From Deltaproteobacteria bacterium (GTDB taxonomy: Bacteria; Myxococcota_A; UBA9042; DTJE01), in NCBI GenBank assembly GCA_013151875.1, contig JAADHL010000219.1, positions 1 through 5,775 on the forward strand: a stretch of DNA of 5,775 nt. Reading direction: 5' to 3'. Made by a program: the position numbers and the translations under genes. Below, piece after piece: positions 1-5,775 of the stretch (its first letter is position 1; every line of letters starts with the position of its first letter). Under the pieces are notes generated by a model. The model worked only from the letters and a program-made list of their open reading frames with translations, searched no databases and had not been told where the DNA came from.

Positions 1-1365
1 ATCCTTGGGAATCACCAGGTTGCCCGCCTCTATCATCCGCATCAACGAGATATTGTCGGGGACCGACTGGCGCTGAACGGTGCGTCCCGCCTCGATGTTC
101 AGAAAATTGAATGAATAGAGTTCCAGCACGCTCTTGTCCAGGGGAGGATTCACGCGGTCCCCATGCAGGGGCTGGTTTATCCCGATGACCGCCAGGCCCT
201 CATGGTTGAGGTTGATGCCGGGATTCTTGATGAAGCTGTGGTAGTCCCCGCCGGTGCCATGACTGTAGATGACGATGGGCCAGCCGTTTGCCGGCATTTC
301 CTGGTTCCTGGGGACGCTCAACGCGAACGTCATCTTCTCTTCGAACTGGACCACGGGCGCGCCCGATTCGTCGAACTCGAACCCGCCTTCCTCGTCGTAG
401 GGCGGCGTGCCCTTCAGGAAGTTGGGCGCCGTGTATTGACCTTCATAGATGGAAAAACTGGTTTCGACGACCCCTTCCACAAGAGCGTGGTTGACGCTTC
501 CTTCGACCAGTTCGGGGGGAGCGGCCTCGTTGGTAAGGTACTCGCGTATCCGGACCAGTTCCGAAGATGGGTTGCCAACGGTGAATACCGTGCCGGTGAC
601 CACCCTGGAGGCCAGATCGGGCGACTGATCCAGCAGGGTCTTGAGGGGAACGAGCGACTGGACGAGTCCGTCATCGCCTTCGAGAGTCCCGGCCAAAGCA
701 TCCTGGAAATACGGTGCTGCCTCGACACTGCCGCCGTCGGCGCCCCTCAGGTCGCTGGTGACAAAAGCCGCGTATGTATGCCCCTCCTTCAGCGTGTAGC
801 CCAACAAGGGTCTGACCATCAGGGTATCTCCTGCAATGTACATCCCTTCATCGGCCCGGTATTCCCAGATCAAAGGCAATCTGTCGCCATAATCCGGCCC
901 GTCGGTCACGTCCACGATCTGGACTGCCATGTCCTTGTCCGCCGGTATCCATGTGGCGGGCAGCCCGGAGGTATCCAGACCGCCGTCGAACGGAAAATAG
1001 ACGACCTGCTCGACTGAAAAGCCGTCCAGTTCATCCTCCGCGATGCCCAGAACATAGTCCAGCACGCCCACGTTCGCCGGATTGGGAAAATTCCACAGTT
1101 CCAGGCTGCCCACGGCGTTCAGATAAGTGTTGCTGGGAAACGGCAGCGCGTAAAAGTCGTCGGATACCGGATCGAAAACAGGCTGGGTCGAGCTCGGCGG
1201 GAGATCCGGCTTGCCCGTGTCGATGATGCCGTCGGGGCTCGTTTGCGCATCCGGCAATTCCCCGCCGCCCAGGCCGCCGCCTCCACCGCATCCCAACAGC
1301 ATCAACGCAGCGGCGACATGGCCTAAATCGACGACCGAAAATCGACGATGTGTCCTGGTCCTCAT
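1..1365 (-). CDS. Secreted lipoprotein of the alpha/beta-hydrolase (lipase/esterase-like) type, C-terminus beyond the window
   Basis: The frame is open for 455 codons from the ATG at 1365-1363 to the left edge, so the C-terminus is missing. Residues 1-26 form a lipoprotein signal: Arg-rich start, hydrophobic AAALMLLG, then lipobox L23-L24-G25-C26. The residue after Cys is Gly, not Asp, which favours the outer membrane, and a Gly-rich linker (27-35) follows. Residues 63-96 contain FDPVSDDFYALPFPSN and a FPNP motif, which I associate with the N-terminal domain of deltaproteobacterial lipoprotein hydrolases. A beta-rich segment follows to about 265. The hydrolase core begins near 340; WPIVIYSHGTGG (362-373) is a strand plus HGTGG oxyanion-hole loop. 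FNFLNIEAGR (419-428) and RQSVPDN (432-438) resemble the stretch preceding the nucleophile helix. The catalytic Ser (GxSxG), acid and His must lie outside the window. The start is supported by GGAGGG (1376-1371) five bases upstream and an ATGA overlap with the upstream TPR gene. Substrate unknown; esterase/lipase activity is inferred. Confidence 0.8.
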   Translation of the reverse strand, partial: MRTRTHRRFSVVDLGHVAAALMLLGCGGGGGLGGGELPDAQTSPDGIIDTGKPDLPPSSTQPVFDPVSDDFYALPFPSNTYLNAVGSLELWNFPNPANVGVLDYVLGIAEDELDGFSVEQVVYFPFDGGLDTSGLPATWIPADKDMAVQIVDVTDGPDYGDRLPLIWEYRADEGMYIAGDTLMVRPLLGYTLKEGHTYAAFVTSDLRGADGGSVEAAPYFQDALAGTLEGDDGLVQSLVPLKTLLDQSPDLASRVVTGTVFTVGNPSSELVRIREYLTNEAAPPELVEGSVNHALVEGVVETSFSIYEGQYTAPNFLKGTPPYDEEGGFEFDESGAPVVQFEEKMTFALSVPRNQEMPANGWPIVIYSHGTGGDYHSFIKNPGINLNHEGLAVIGINQPLHGDRVNPPLDKSVLELYSFNFLNIEAGRTVQRQSVPDNISLMRMIEAGNLVIPKD

Positions 1366-2426
1366 TTTTTCCCTCCATCCAGAATGCGCCTGGCCTCCCT
1401 GCCCTTTTCCGACAGCGGGAAGTCCCTTGCAAGGGAAACCAGGACTTTGCGGGCATCATTCTTCCGACCGGATTCGCCCAGCAACTCATATATCCGGAAC
1501 CACGCATCGTCACGCTTCAAGCTGTCGGTATACGTGGCTATAAAATGCCGATACTGTCGAATGGCGTCATCCGGATTGCCCGTGGCCTTGTACAGCGCCT
1601 CCGCCAGAAGGAACATGGCCTTCGGATACATCGACGAATCGTACGAGCCGAAAAGCAGCGAAGTCTCGCGGCGGGCCATGATGGCCTTCAGGAAGGCTAC
1701 GGCATCCCACGCCAGGCCAATGTCCAGACTGATTCGCGCGGACCTGAACTGGGCGTCGTCCACCAGTGCGCTGTCCGGGTGGCGTTCGATGATCAGGCGA
1801 TAAAGCGACAAGGCCCTGAAGGGACCGTCCGCGTCGAGCGCCTCTTCCAAAAGCGCGGCCTCGAACACCAGATAAGGTCCAACCGACGAACGCGCTACCT
1901 CGCGATACATTTCCCTGAGTTCGGTTATCACGCTGGCCGGGCCGAATCTTTCCCTGATGATGTCCCTGATCCAGATCACGCATCGCTTGGCAGCGGGTTC
2001 GTTGGGAAACCTGGTAACAACGGCCCTGAACACCGGCAGGGCATCCAGCCTGTCCGCGGCGTGTTCGGCTATCAAAACGCCCATCTCGTAAAGGCCCCTC
2101 GCCGACGCCATGGGGAAACGCCGACACTTGTCCGACAGACGGGCGAAGGTGTCCAGGGCCCGGGCATATTGTCCAAGCCCCGCCCTGGACCGCGCCAGAA
2201 CCATGGTGACCCTGCATGCTTCCTCTTCGTTCCGAGCCCGTTTCAGCAGATCCTCGCTCATGGAAAGGGCCTCGGCATAGTAGCGCTCGGCTTGCAGACT
2301 CTGGGCCTTGACCAACTCGTCGACGAACGGGTCCGTTCTGGGAACCAAAGCGCCGCACGCCTCCAGCGCGCACAAGGCCGGTATGGCGACAAGCAGGGCG
2401 AGGCCGTTTTCGCGGGTTCGACGCAT
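1362..2426 (-). CDS. TPR-repeat lipoprotein, probably envelope-anchored
   Basis: This 354-residue protein has an Arg-rich N-terminus (R2, R3, R5), a hydrophobic stretch (8-20) and a likely lipidated C24. The lipobox is L21-E22-A23-C24; Glu at -2 is atypical, so lipidation is probable rather than certain. The rest is almost entirely helical with tetratricopeptide-like repeats: about 45-61, 75-97, 105-140, 200-250, 268-300 and 305-337. Typical pieces are QYARALDTFARL and NPDDAIRQYRHFIATY, with P-x-S type turns between helices (HPDSALVDDAQF), as in BamD/YbgF-like scaffold proteins. TPRs bind proteins, so an assembly or scaffolding role in the periplasm is inferred; no enzyme motif is visible. 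Its TGA overlaps the ATG of the downstream hydrolase lipoprotein, so the two are probably made together and may interact. No in-frame start lies upstream within the spacer, and no Shine-Dalgarno is visible before the ATG. Confidence 0.85.
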   Translation of the reverse strand: MRRTRENGLALLVAIPALCALEACGALVPRTDPFVDELVKAQSLQAERYYAEALSMSEDLLKRARNEEEACRVTMVLARSRAGLGQYARALDTFARLSDKCRRFPMASARGLYEMGVLIAEHAADRLDALPVFRAVVTRFPNEPAAKRCVIWIRDIIRERFGPASVITELREMYREVARSSVGPYLVFEAALLEEALDADGPFRALSLYRLIIERHPDSALVDDAQFRSARISLDIGLAWDAVAFLKAIMARRETSLLFGSYDSSMYPKAMFLLAEALYKATGNPDDAIRQYRHFIATYTDSLKRDDAWFRIYELLGESGRKNDARKVLVSLARDFPLSEKGREARRILDGGKK

Positions 2427-2431
2427 GGCAA

Positions 2432-2461
2432 AGGATTGCGTTAAAGGGACAACCGTGTCAA
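2432..2461 (-). promoter_or_regulatory. Possible sigma70-type promoter for the minus-strand lipoprotein pair (weak)
   Basis: On the minus strand a perfect TTGACA lies at 2461-2456. An 18 bp spacer leads to AATCCT (2437-2432), which matches TATAAT only at positions 2, 3 and 6. The start point would fall at or next to the ATG at 2426, giving a leaderless or nearly leaderless message. That would fit the absence of a Shine-Dalgarno before this gene. The -10 is poor, so this is tentative. Confidence 0.25.
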
Positions 2462-2491
2462 ATCGTCGGCTCGTAAAATGGAGGAAAAACG

Positions 2492-2504
2492 GGGGTCAGA
2501 CCCC
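2492..2504. repeat. Perfect 13-base palindrome (GGGGTC-A-GACCCC), REP-like candidate
   Basis: GGGGTC (2492-2497) and GACCCC (2499-2504) are exact reverse complements around a single A. The element lies in the 110 bp spacer between the divergent TPR and oxidase genes. Its sequence and the following GGCACTTGACG resemble short intergenic GGGGTCAG elements that I recall as repeated in deltaproteobacterial genomes. Only one copy is present here, so its repeat status is inference. As RNA it could form a GGGG/CCCC hairpin with a TCAGA loop just upstream of the oxidase start. Confidence 0.5.
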
Positions 2505-2536
2505 GGCACTTGACGCGACTGCCCGTACGGCTGACC

Positions 2537-3937
2537 ATGTCCGTCATGAAACGCGGCTCAATCATCGACGCGTTGAGGGATGCGCTGGGACCGGAAAAGG
2601 TGCTGACAGGGCCCGCTGATCTGCTTGCGGCGTCTCACGACGAATCGGACATGAAACCGGAAAAGCCGGTCTGCGTGTGCAGGCCGTCCTGCGCCAAGGA
2701 CGCCGTTGCGATCGTGCGCGCTGCTCTGGAACACGGGGTTCCGGTGACAGCCAGAGGCGCTGGGACCAGCCTGGAGGGGAGTTCCATTCCGACGCCCAAT
2801 GCAGTGGTTGTAGATTTTTCGACCATGGACCAGGTGATCGAATCCGTGCCGGAGGAGCAGCGAGTGACCGTGGGACCGGGCATCGTCTACGACCGACTGA
2901 ATCGCCTGCTGCGTCAAAGCGGCCTGTTCTTTCCGCCGTCCCCCGGGGGCTCGGCGGACGTAGCCACAATCGGGGGCATGGTTTCCACCAACGCCAGTGG
3001 GATCTACGCCTTGAAGTACGGTGGGACCCGGCGCTGGGTGTCGGCATTGGAGGTCGTGACCGGTCGCGGGGACCTGATGCGCGTGGGTACCGTCGTGCCC
3101 AAGACCACGGCCGGCTTCGACCTGAAGGATCTGTTCGTCGGCGCGGAAGGGTGCCTGGGCCTGATAACCGGGATCACGCTGCGCCTGGCGCCGGTGCCCC
3201 ATGCATCGCGCAAGGGCGGGTTCCTGTTTCCCGACGTGGCAGCCGCCTGTGCCGCCGCTTCAGAGATGGCAGCGTACATCCCCGAGATGGCCGCCCTGGA
3301 ACTGACCGACGCCGATACGATGGACCTGCTGAGGGCCATCCCATCCTTTGCTTCCCTGCCTAAGGGACACGCCCTGTTCATAGAGGTTCACGGACGCGCC
3401 GAGGACTGCGAGGAGGGCTTTGCCGCGGCCGAGGACGTCGCTGGCGAACACTTAGGCATCCAACTGCCCGACGAGATCCCCGATCCCTGGGAACTGCGTC
3501 ACCGGATGACCGGTGTGATCCGGGAGGCCGCCCAACCGGATGGCGTGGTCAGGACCGATTGCGCTGTGCCCCTGCTGAGTCTGCCCGGGTTCGTGTCCGA
3601 CGCGAAAAAGCGGGCCATGCAAACAGGCAGGGGCATGTATGTTTTCGGTCACGTCGGCCTGGGCATACTGCATTTCCTGATGCCCCTGGGCGGGACCGGC
3701 GCCTGGAGCAAGGATGAGGCCCTCAGGGAAAAGGCCAGGCTGGGGCTGGCGGCCGTGGAGGCGGGGGGCACGGTGTCCGGTGAACACGGCATTGGACTGG
3801 GCAACAGGGAGATTCTGGGCGCTGAGCACCCGGTCGGCATCGAATACATGCGCGCCATCAAGTCGTATTTTGATCCCGCGAATCTGATGAACCCCGACAA
3901 GGTAGTCATCGCTGATGGTCGGCACCCGCGACGATGA
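2537..3937 (+). CDS. FAD-binding oxidase/dehydrogenase, GlcD / D-lactate dehydrogenase (LDHD) type
   Basis: This 466-residue flavoprotein has the usual family length and two-domain order. The N-terminal FAD-binding type 4 (PCMH) domain includes the pyrophosphate loop ARGAGTSLEGSSIP (72-85), PSPGGSADVATIGGMVSTNASG (134-155) and VGAEGCLGLIT (201-211), where Cys206 sits in place of the usual Thr. The FAD-oxidase C-terminal domain ends with GTVSGEHGIG (411-420) and the FDPANLMNPDK tail (445-455). Relatives oxidise 2-hydroxyacids such as D-lactate, glycolate or D-2-hydroxyglutarate and pass electrons to an acceptor. The metal motif, normally GHxGDGNLH, reads GHVGLGILH (371-379): H372, H379, E416 and H417 are kept, but Asp and Asn are lost, so the substrate may differ. 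No signal peptide is seen. No Fe-S partner (GlcF/HdrD type) is adjacent. The start is uncertain: ATG 2537 is used, ATG 2546 is equally possible and TTG 2510 less likely; none has a clear Shine-Dalgarno. Confidence 0.93.
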   Translation: MSVMKRGSIIDALRDALGPEKVLTGPADLLAASHDESDMKPEKPVCVCRPSCAKDAVAIVRAALEHGVPVTARGAGTSLEGSSIPTPNAVVVDFSTMDQVIESVPEEQRVTVGPGIVYDRLNRLLRQSGLFFPPSPGGSADVATIGGMVSTNASGIYALKYGGTRRWVSALEVVTGRGDLMRVGTVVPKTTAGFDLKDLFVGAEGCLGLITGITLRLAPVPHASRKGGFLFPDVAAACAAASEMAAYIPEMAALELTDADTMDLLRAIPSFASLPKGHALFIEVHGRAEDCEEGFAAAEDVAGEHLGIQLPDEIPDPWELRHRMTGVIREAAQPDGVVRTDCAVPLLSLPGFVSDAKKRAMQTGRGMYVFGHVGLGILHFLMPLGGTGAWSKDEALREKARLGLAAVEAGGTVSGEHGIGLGNREILGAEHPVGIEYMRAIKSYFDPANLMNPDKVVIADGRHPRR

Positions 3938-3938
3938 C

Positions 3939-3973
3939 CGCCCGTGCGGAATCGCACGCCGGGCGCTTTTTTT
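3939..3973 (+). terminator. Rho-independent terminator after the FAD oxidase gene
   Basis: CGCCC-GTGCG (3939-3948), a GAAT loop (3949-3952) and CGCAC (3953-3957) are followed by a 3-base bulge GCC, then GGGCG (3961-3965). The result is a 10 bp GC-rich stem. A C and seven T residues (3967-3973) come next. It begins one base after the oxidase stop codon, so it should end that transcript and insulate the downstream operon. Confidence 0.9.
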
Positions 3974-3990
3974 CGAGTGACCGCAACTAT

Positions 3991-4004
3991 GTGCGGAAAC
4001 GCAC
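3991..4004. repeat. Second copy of the GTGCG-GAAA-CGCAC hairpin, no T-tract
   Basis: GTGCG (3991-3995), GAAA (3996-3999) and CGCAC (4000-4004) form a 5 bp stem with a GAAA loop. Together with the following GC, it repeats the inner hairpin of the upstream terminator (3944-3959) with one base changed in 16. No T-tract follows, so it is not itself a terminator. It lies just upstream of the putative -35 of the LolA-like operon and could be an operator half-site pair or a duplicated remnant. Confidence 0.55.
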
Positions 4005-4016
4005 GCATGAACCTCC

Positions 4017-4045
4017 TTGCCATGCGTCTGAATCAATGCAATAAA
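4017..4045 (+). promoter_or_regulatory. Putative sigma70-type promoter for the LolA-like / beta-barrel operon
   Basis: TTGCCA (4017-4022, 5 of 6 to TTGACA) and AATAAA (4040-4045, 4 of 6 to TATAAT) are separated by exactly 17 bp. The predicted start near 4052 leaves a leader of about 28 bases with the Shine-Dalgarno at 4067-4071. An inverted repeat TGCAA-N7-TTGCA (4037-4053) covers the -10 and could be an operator. The site lies between the upstream terminator and the operon, where a promoter is needed. Confidence 0.45.
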
Positions 4046-4066
4046 GGCTTGCAGCGATGACATCAT

Positions 4067-4071
4067 GGAGG
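4067..4071 (+). promoter_or_regulatory. Shine-Dalgarno that fixes the start of the LolA-like gene at 4080
   Basis: GGAGG lies 8 bases before the ATG at 4080. The in-frame ATG at 4065 overlaps this site and would add five residues (MEVRN) ahead of the signal peptide, so 4080 is preferred. Confidence 0.75.
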
Positions 4072-4079
4072 TTCGAAAC

Positions 4080-4853
4080 ATGAAATCGATGACACCGTCA
4101 GGCACCTGGATCGCCGCGGCGGCCCTGTGCGGAATACTGTCCATCTGGGCGCCGGAAACCGCTCTCGCCGACACGCTGACTCCCCAACAGATCGTCCAGA
4201 AGATGCAGAACACGATTTCCGGATTCGAGGACCAGACCATGGAAGTCACCATGACGGTAAAGGGCGTCGACGGTTCAACGAAATCGTACGACTTCACGAC
4301 CAGGCAGAAGGGCACTTCCAAAAGGCTGGTCCGTTTCACGTCCGGCGAAATGAAGGGAATGGCCACCCTGGTGGAGGGGAGGAGTCGTGTGTACGTGTAC
4401 CTGCCAGGCTACAAGAAGGTCCGCAGGGTCGCGTCGCACGCAATGAACCAGAGCTTCGCGGGCTCCGATTTCACGACAGAGGACATGGCCTCGTTGGACT
4501 GGGTGTCGCTGTACGACGTCGCGCTGCTGAAAGAGGACGCCTCACACTGGTATCTGAACTGCAAGGCAAAACCTGATAAAAAGGTTTCGTATTCCAGGGT
4601 CGTGCTGAAGGTGGACAAAAAGGATTTCCAGCAGGACGGGATCGAATACTACGACGGCGACGGCAAACTGGTGAAAACCATGGAAAACAGCCATCCCAAA
4701 AAGTATGCGAACGGCCGGACCAGAAACTCGGTCGTCATAGTGACCGATGTCCGCACCGGCCATTCCACCAGGCTCGACATCAAGGACTTCAGGGTGAACG
4801 AGGGCCTGCCCGATTCGATGTTCACCGTGCGACAGCTTCAGTGGGGACGATAA
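4080..4853 (+). CDS. Periplasmic LolA-like outer-membrane lipoprotein-sorting protein
   Basis: This 257-residue protein has a signal peptide with hydrophobic core WIAAAALCGILSIW (10-23) and probable signal peptidase I cleavage after A-L-A (28-30). The mature part fits the LolA-like 'outer membrane lipoprotein-sorting protein' family (PF17131 type). It has an early helix (TLTPQQIVQKMQNTI, 32-46), beta-rich strands, and the diagnostic stretch YLPGYKKVRRV (107-117) followed by FAGSDFTTEDM (126-136). It ends with DFRVNEGLPDSMFTVRQL (236-253), the usual C-terminal strand. LolA folds bind lipid or acyl chains in a half-barrel pocket; the cargo here is unknown. It is the first gene of an operon with the beta-barrel gene 11 bp downstream. 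Such pairs commonly accompany RND/MMPL-type exporters, suggesting hydrophobe transport across the envelope rather than housekeeping lipoprotein sorting. It differs from classical LolA by context and by these PF17131-type motifs. Confidence 0.9.
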   Translation: MKSMTPSGTWIAAAALCGILSIWAPETALADTLTPQQIVQKMQNTISGFEDQTMEVTMTVKGVDGSTKSYDFTTRQKGTSKRLVRFTSGEMKGMATLVEGRSRVYVYLPGYKKVRRVASHAMNQSFAGSDFTTEDMASLDWVSLYDVALLKEDASHWYLNCKAKPDKKVSYSRVVLKVDKKDFQQDGIEYYDGDGKLVKTMENSHPKKYANGRTRNSVVIVTDVRTGHSTRLDIKDFRVNEGLPDSMFTVRQLQWGR

Positions 4854-4864
4854 CGGGAGCGACC

Positions 4865-5775
4865 ATGAACCTGTTCAGCATTCGCACCGCGCCCGCGTTC
4901 CTGTCGGCAATCCTGCTGACACTGGCGGCCGGAGGTGACGCCCTGGCTTCGAGTTGGACCGACAAAATCGAATTCACCGGGTTCATCCAAAGCGACATAC
5001 GCTTTATGATTGAGGACTATCGGGGTCCGAAACAGGGCGATGGGTACAAGTTCGAGATGAACCGCAACGACGTGGACCTGCGGATCAAAGTGAGCCCGAA
5101 CGACCGCGTCCAGGCCGTTGTCGGAGGCAGACTGCGCTTTTACGGGTTCAACGAGGCCGCGACCATCCCCGAACTGGTCGGCAGGGACAAGATAGACCCC
5201 TACGACCTCCAGTTGAACGAGGCATTCCTGGCGGTCAGGGGCGATATATGGGACCTGAAAGTGGGCCGCATGATCAAGACATGGGGCACCGCCGACATGT
5301 TCAACCCTACCGACAACATCAACTCCCATGATTTCTCGGACCCGCTGGACTACACAGCCAAGGTGCCCAACCAGATGGTGGAATTCAACCTGTATCCCAC
5401 TGAGTGGCTGACCATCGAGGCGGTGTGGATACCGTTGTTCAAGCCATCGCTGCTGCCGGCGTCCGCGTCCCTGGCATTCGCGGTCGAAACCACCAGCGAC
5501 GGATGTTTCCTGAGCGCGCCGGTCCCTCCGCTGGGCAGGTCCGACATGCAGATCCTGAAGAATTATTTCGCGACCTACAACCCGTGCCAGTTGAACTTCC
5601 TGACACCGGAAATCAAGACCCTGACCCCTGACTTCAGCATCGAAAACTCCCAGGCCGCCCTCAAGACCCAGTTCCGCTTCGGCCTGGGCGATTTCGGGGA
5701 CCTGGACTTTTCATTCAGCTATTACTACGGCCGTTTCTCTTTTCCAGTGGCCTACCCCGCGATTGCCGACCTCAC
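4865..5775 (+). CDS. Outer-membrane beta-barrel protein (DUF1302-like), C-terminus beyond the window
   Basis: The frame is open from ATG 4865 to the right edge (303 complete codons plus two bases). Residues 1-28 are a signal peptide with cleavage after A-L-A (26-28). The mature protein consists of alternating amphipathic strands typical of an outer-membrane barrel: IEFTGFIQSDIRFMI (35-49), NDVDLRIKVSPNDRVQAVVGG (68-88), LNEAFLAVRGDIWDLKVGR (117-135), MVEFNLYPTEWLTIEAVWIP (171-190) and FSFSYYYGRFSF (282-293). WGTADMFNPTDNINSHDFSDP (140-160) resembles the WG-D-NP-D-N signature of DUF1302/alginate-export-like barrels. Two cysteines, C214 and C241, in a non-strand insertion may form a loop disulfide. 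GGGAG (4855-4859) lies five bases before the ATG, and the LolA-like gene ends 11 bp upstream, so the two are co-translated. The likely role is an outer-membrane partner or channel for the LolA-like carrier; the family assignment is less certain than the barrel call. Confidence 0.8.
   Translation, partial: MNLFSIRTAPAFLSAILLTLAAGGDALASSWTDKIEFTGFIQSDIRFMIEDYRGPKQGDGYKFEMNRNDVDLRIKVSPNDRVQAVVGGRLRFYGFNEAATIPELVGRDKIDPYDLQLNEAFLAVRGDIWDLKVGRMIKTWGTADMFNPTDNINSHDFSDPLDYTAKVPNQMVEFNLYPTEWLTIEAVWIPLFKPSLLPASASLAFAVETTSDGCFLSAPVPPLGRSDMQILKNYFATYNPCQLNFLTPEIKTLTPDFSIENSQAALKTQFRFGLGDFGDLDFSFSYYYGRFSFPVAYPAIADL

Noticed and set aside
163..1017. Plus-strand open frame of 284 codons
   Set aside because: It shares codon boundaries with the minus-strand hydrolase lipoprotein, so it stays open wherever that gene lacks TTA, CTA and TCA codons, which are rare at high GC. 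Its translation shows no domain or signal, whereas the minus strand has a lipobox, the HGTGG loop and a coupled start.
1350..2444. Plus-strand open frame of 364 codons opposite the TPR gene
   Set aside because: The same codon-boundary shadow effect applies. The minus-strand protein has a lipoprotein signal, TPR periodicity and ATGA coupling; the plus translation has none and no ribosome-binding site.
2474..2479. TAAAAT as a plus-strand -10 for the FAD oxidase
   Set aside because: It matches 5 of 6, but the bases at -35 spacing (around 2450-2457) do not resemble TTGACA and there is no extended -10 TG. It is possible but unsupported.
2478..2513. 11-codon ORF (ATG GAG GAA ... TGA) running through the palindrome
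   Set aside because: It is too short, and its GGAGG lies inside its own first codons. It is probably just the intergenic element read in one frame.
2558..3451. Several minus-strand open frames (63-214 codons) inside the FAD oxidase gene
   Set aside because: They are antisense to a clearly homologous flavoprotein gene and have Arg/Pro/Gly-rich translations with no recognisable domains.
3452..4366. Minus-strand open frame of 304 codons across the oxidase end, the terminator and the LolA-like start
   Set aside because: It crosses two well-supported plus-strand genes and their spacer. Its composition is like shadow translation and it has no ribosome-binding site or motif.
4838..5547. Minus-strand open frames opposite the beta-barrel gene
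   Set aside because: The plus frame has a signal peptide, barrel strands and a ribosome-binding site; the minus frames show nothing recognisable.

Overview
This 5.8 kb window is GC-rich, Gram-negative chromosomal DNA. It encodes five proteins, all read directly from the sequence: two outer-membrane-type lipoproteins, one FAD-linked oxidase, one periplasmic LolA-like protein and one outer-membrane beta-barrel. The lipoprotein style (Cys followed by a glycine run), the hydrolase domain layout and the LolA-like/barrel pair are familiar from the former Deltaproteobacteria (Desulfobacterota, Myxococcota and relatives). That placement is an inference from gene style; no rRNA or marker gene is present.

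Left block (minus strand, 2426 down to the left edge): a TPR lipoprotein is followed, with a 4-base ATGA overlap, by a large secreted lipoprotein of the alpha/beta-hydrolase type. The hydrolase runs off the left edge, so its 455 visible residues stop before the nucleophile elbow. The two genes form a translationally coupled unit.

Middle (2427-2536 and the gene at 2537-3937): a 110 bp divergent spacer carries a perfect 13-base palindrome centred on GGGGTCAGACCCC. To its right lies a GlcD/LDHD-type FAD-binding oxidase, which ends in a strong intrinsic terminator. The family's metal/substrate motif is altered in this copy: both histidines are kept, but the Asp and Asn between them are replaced by Leu and Ile.

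Right block (3974 to the right edge): a short regulatory region holds a second copy of the terminator's inner hairpin and a plausible sigma70-type promoter. It is followed by a LolA-like outer-membrane lipoprotein-sorting protein and, 11 bp downstream, a beta-barrel protein cut by the right edge. This pairing suggests an envelope lipid/hydrophobe transport operon in which a periplasmic carrier works with an outer-membrane barrel. Relatives often include an RND/MMPL-type inner-membrane pump, which would have to lie beyond the window.

No tRNA, rRNA, CRISPR array, transposase or phage gene is seen. The long open frames antisense to the left genes are coding shadows.
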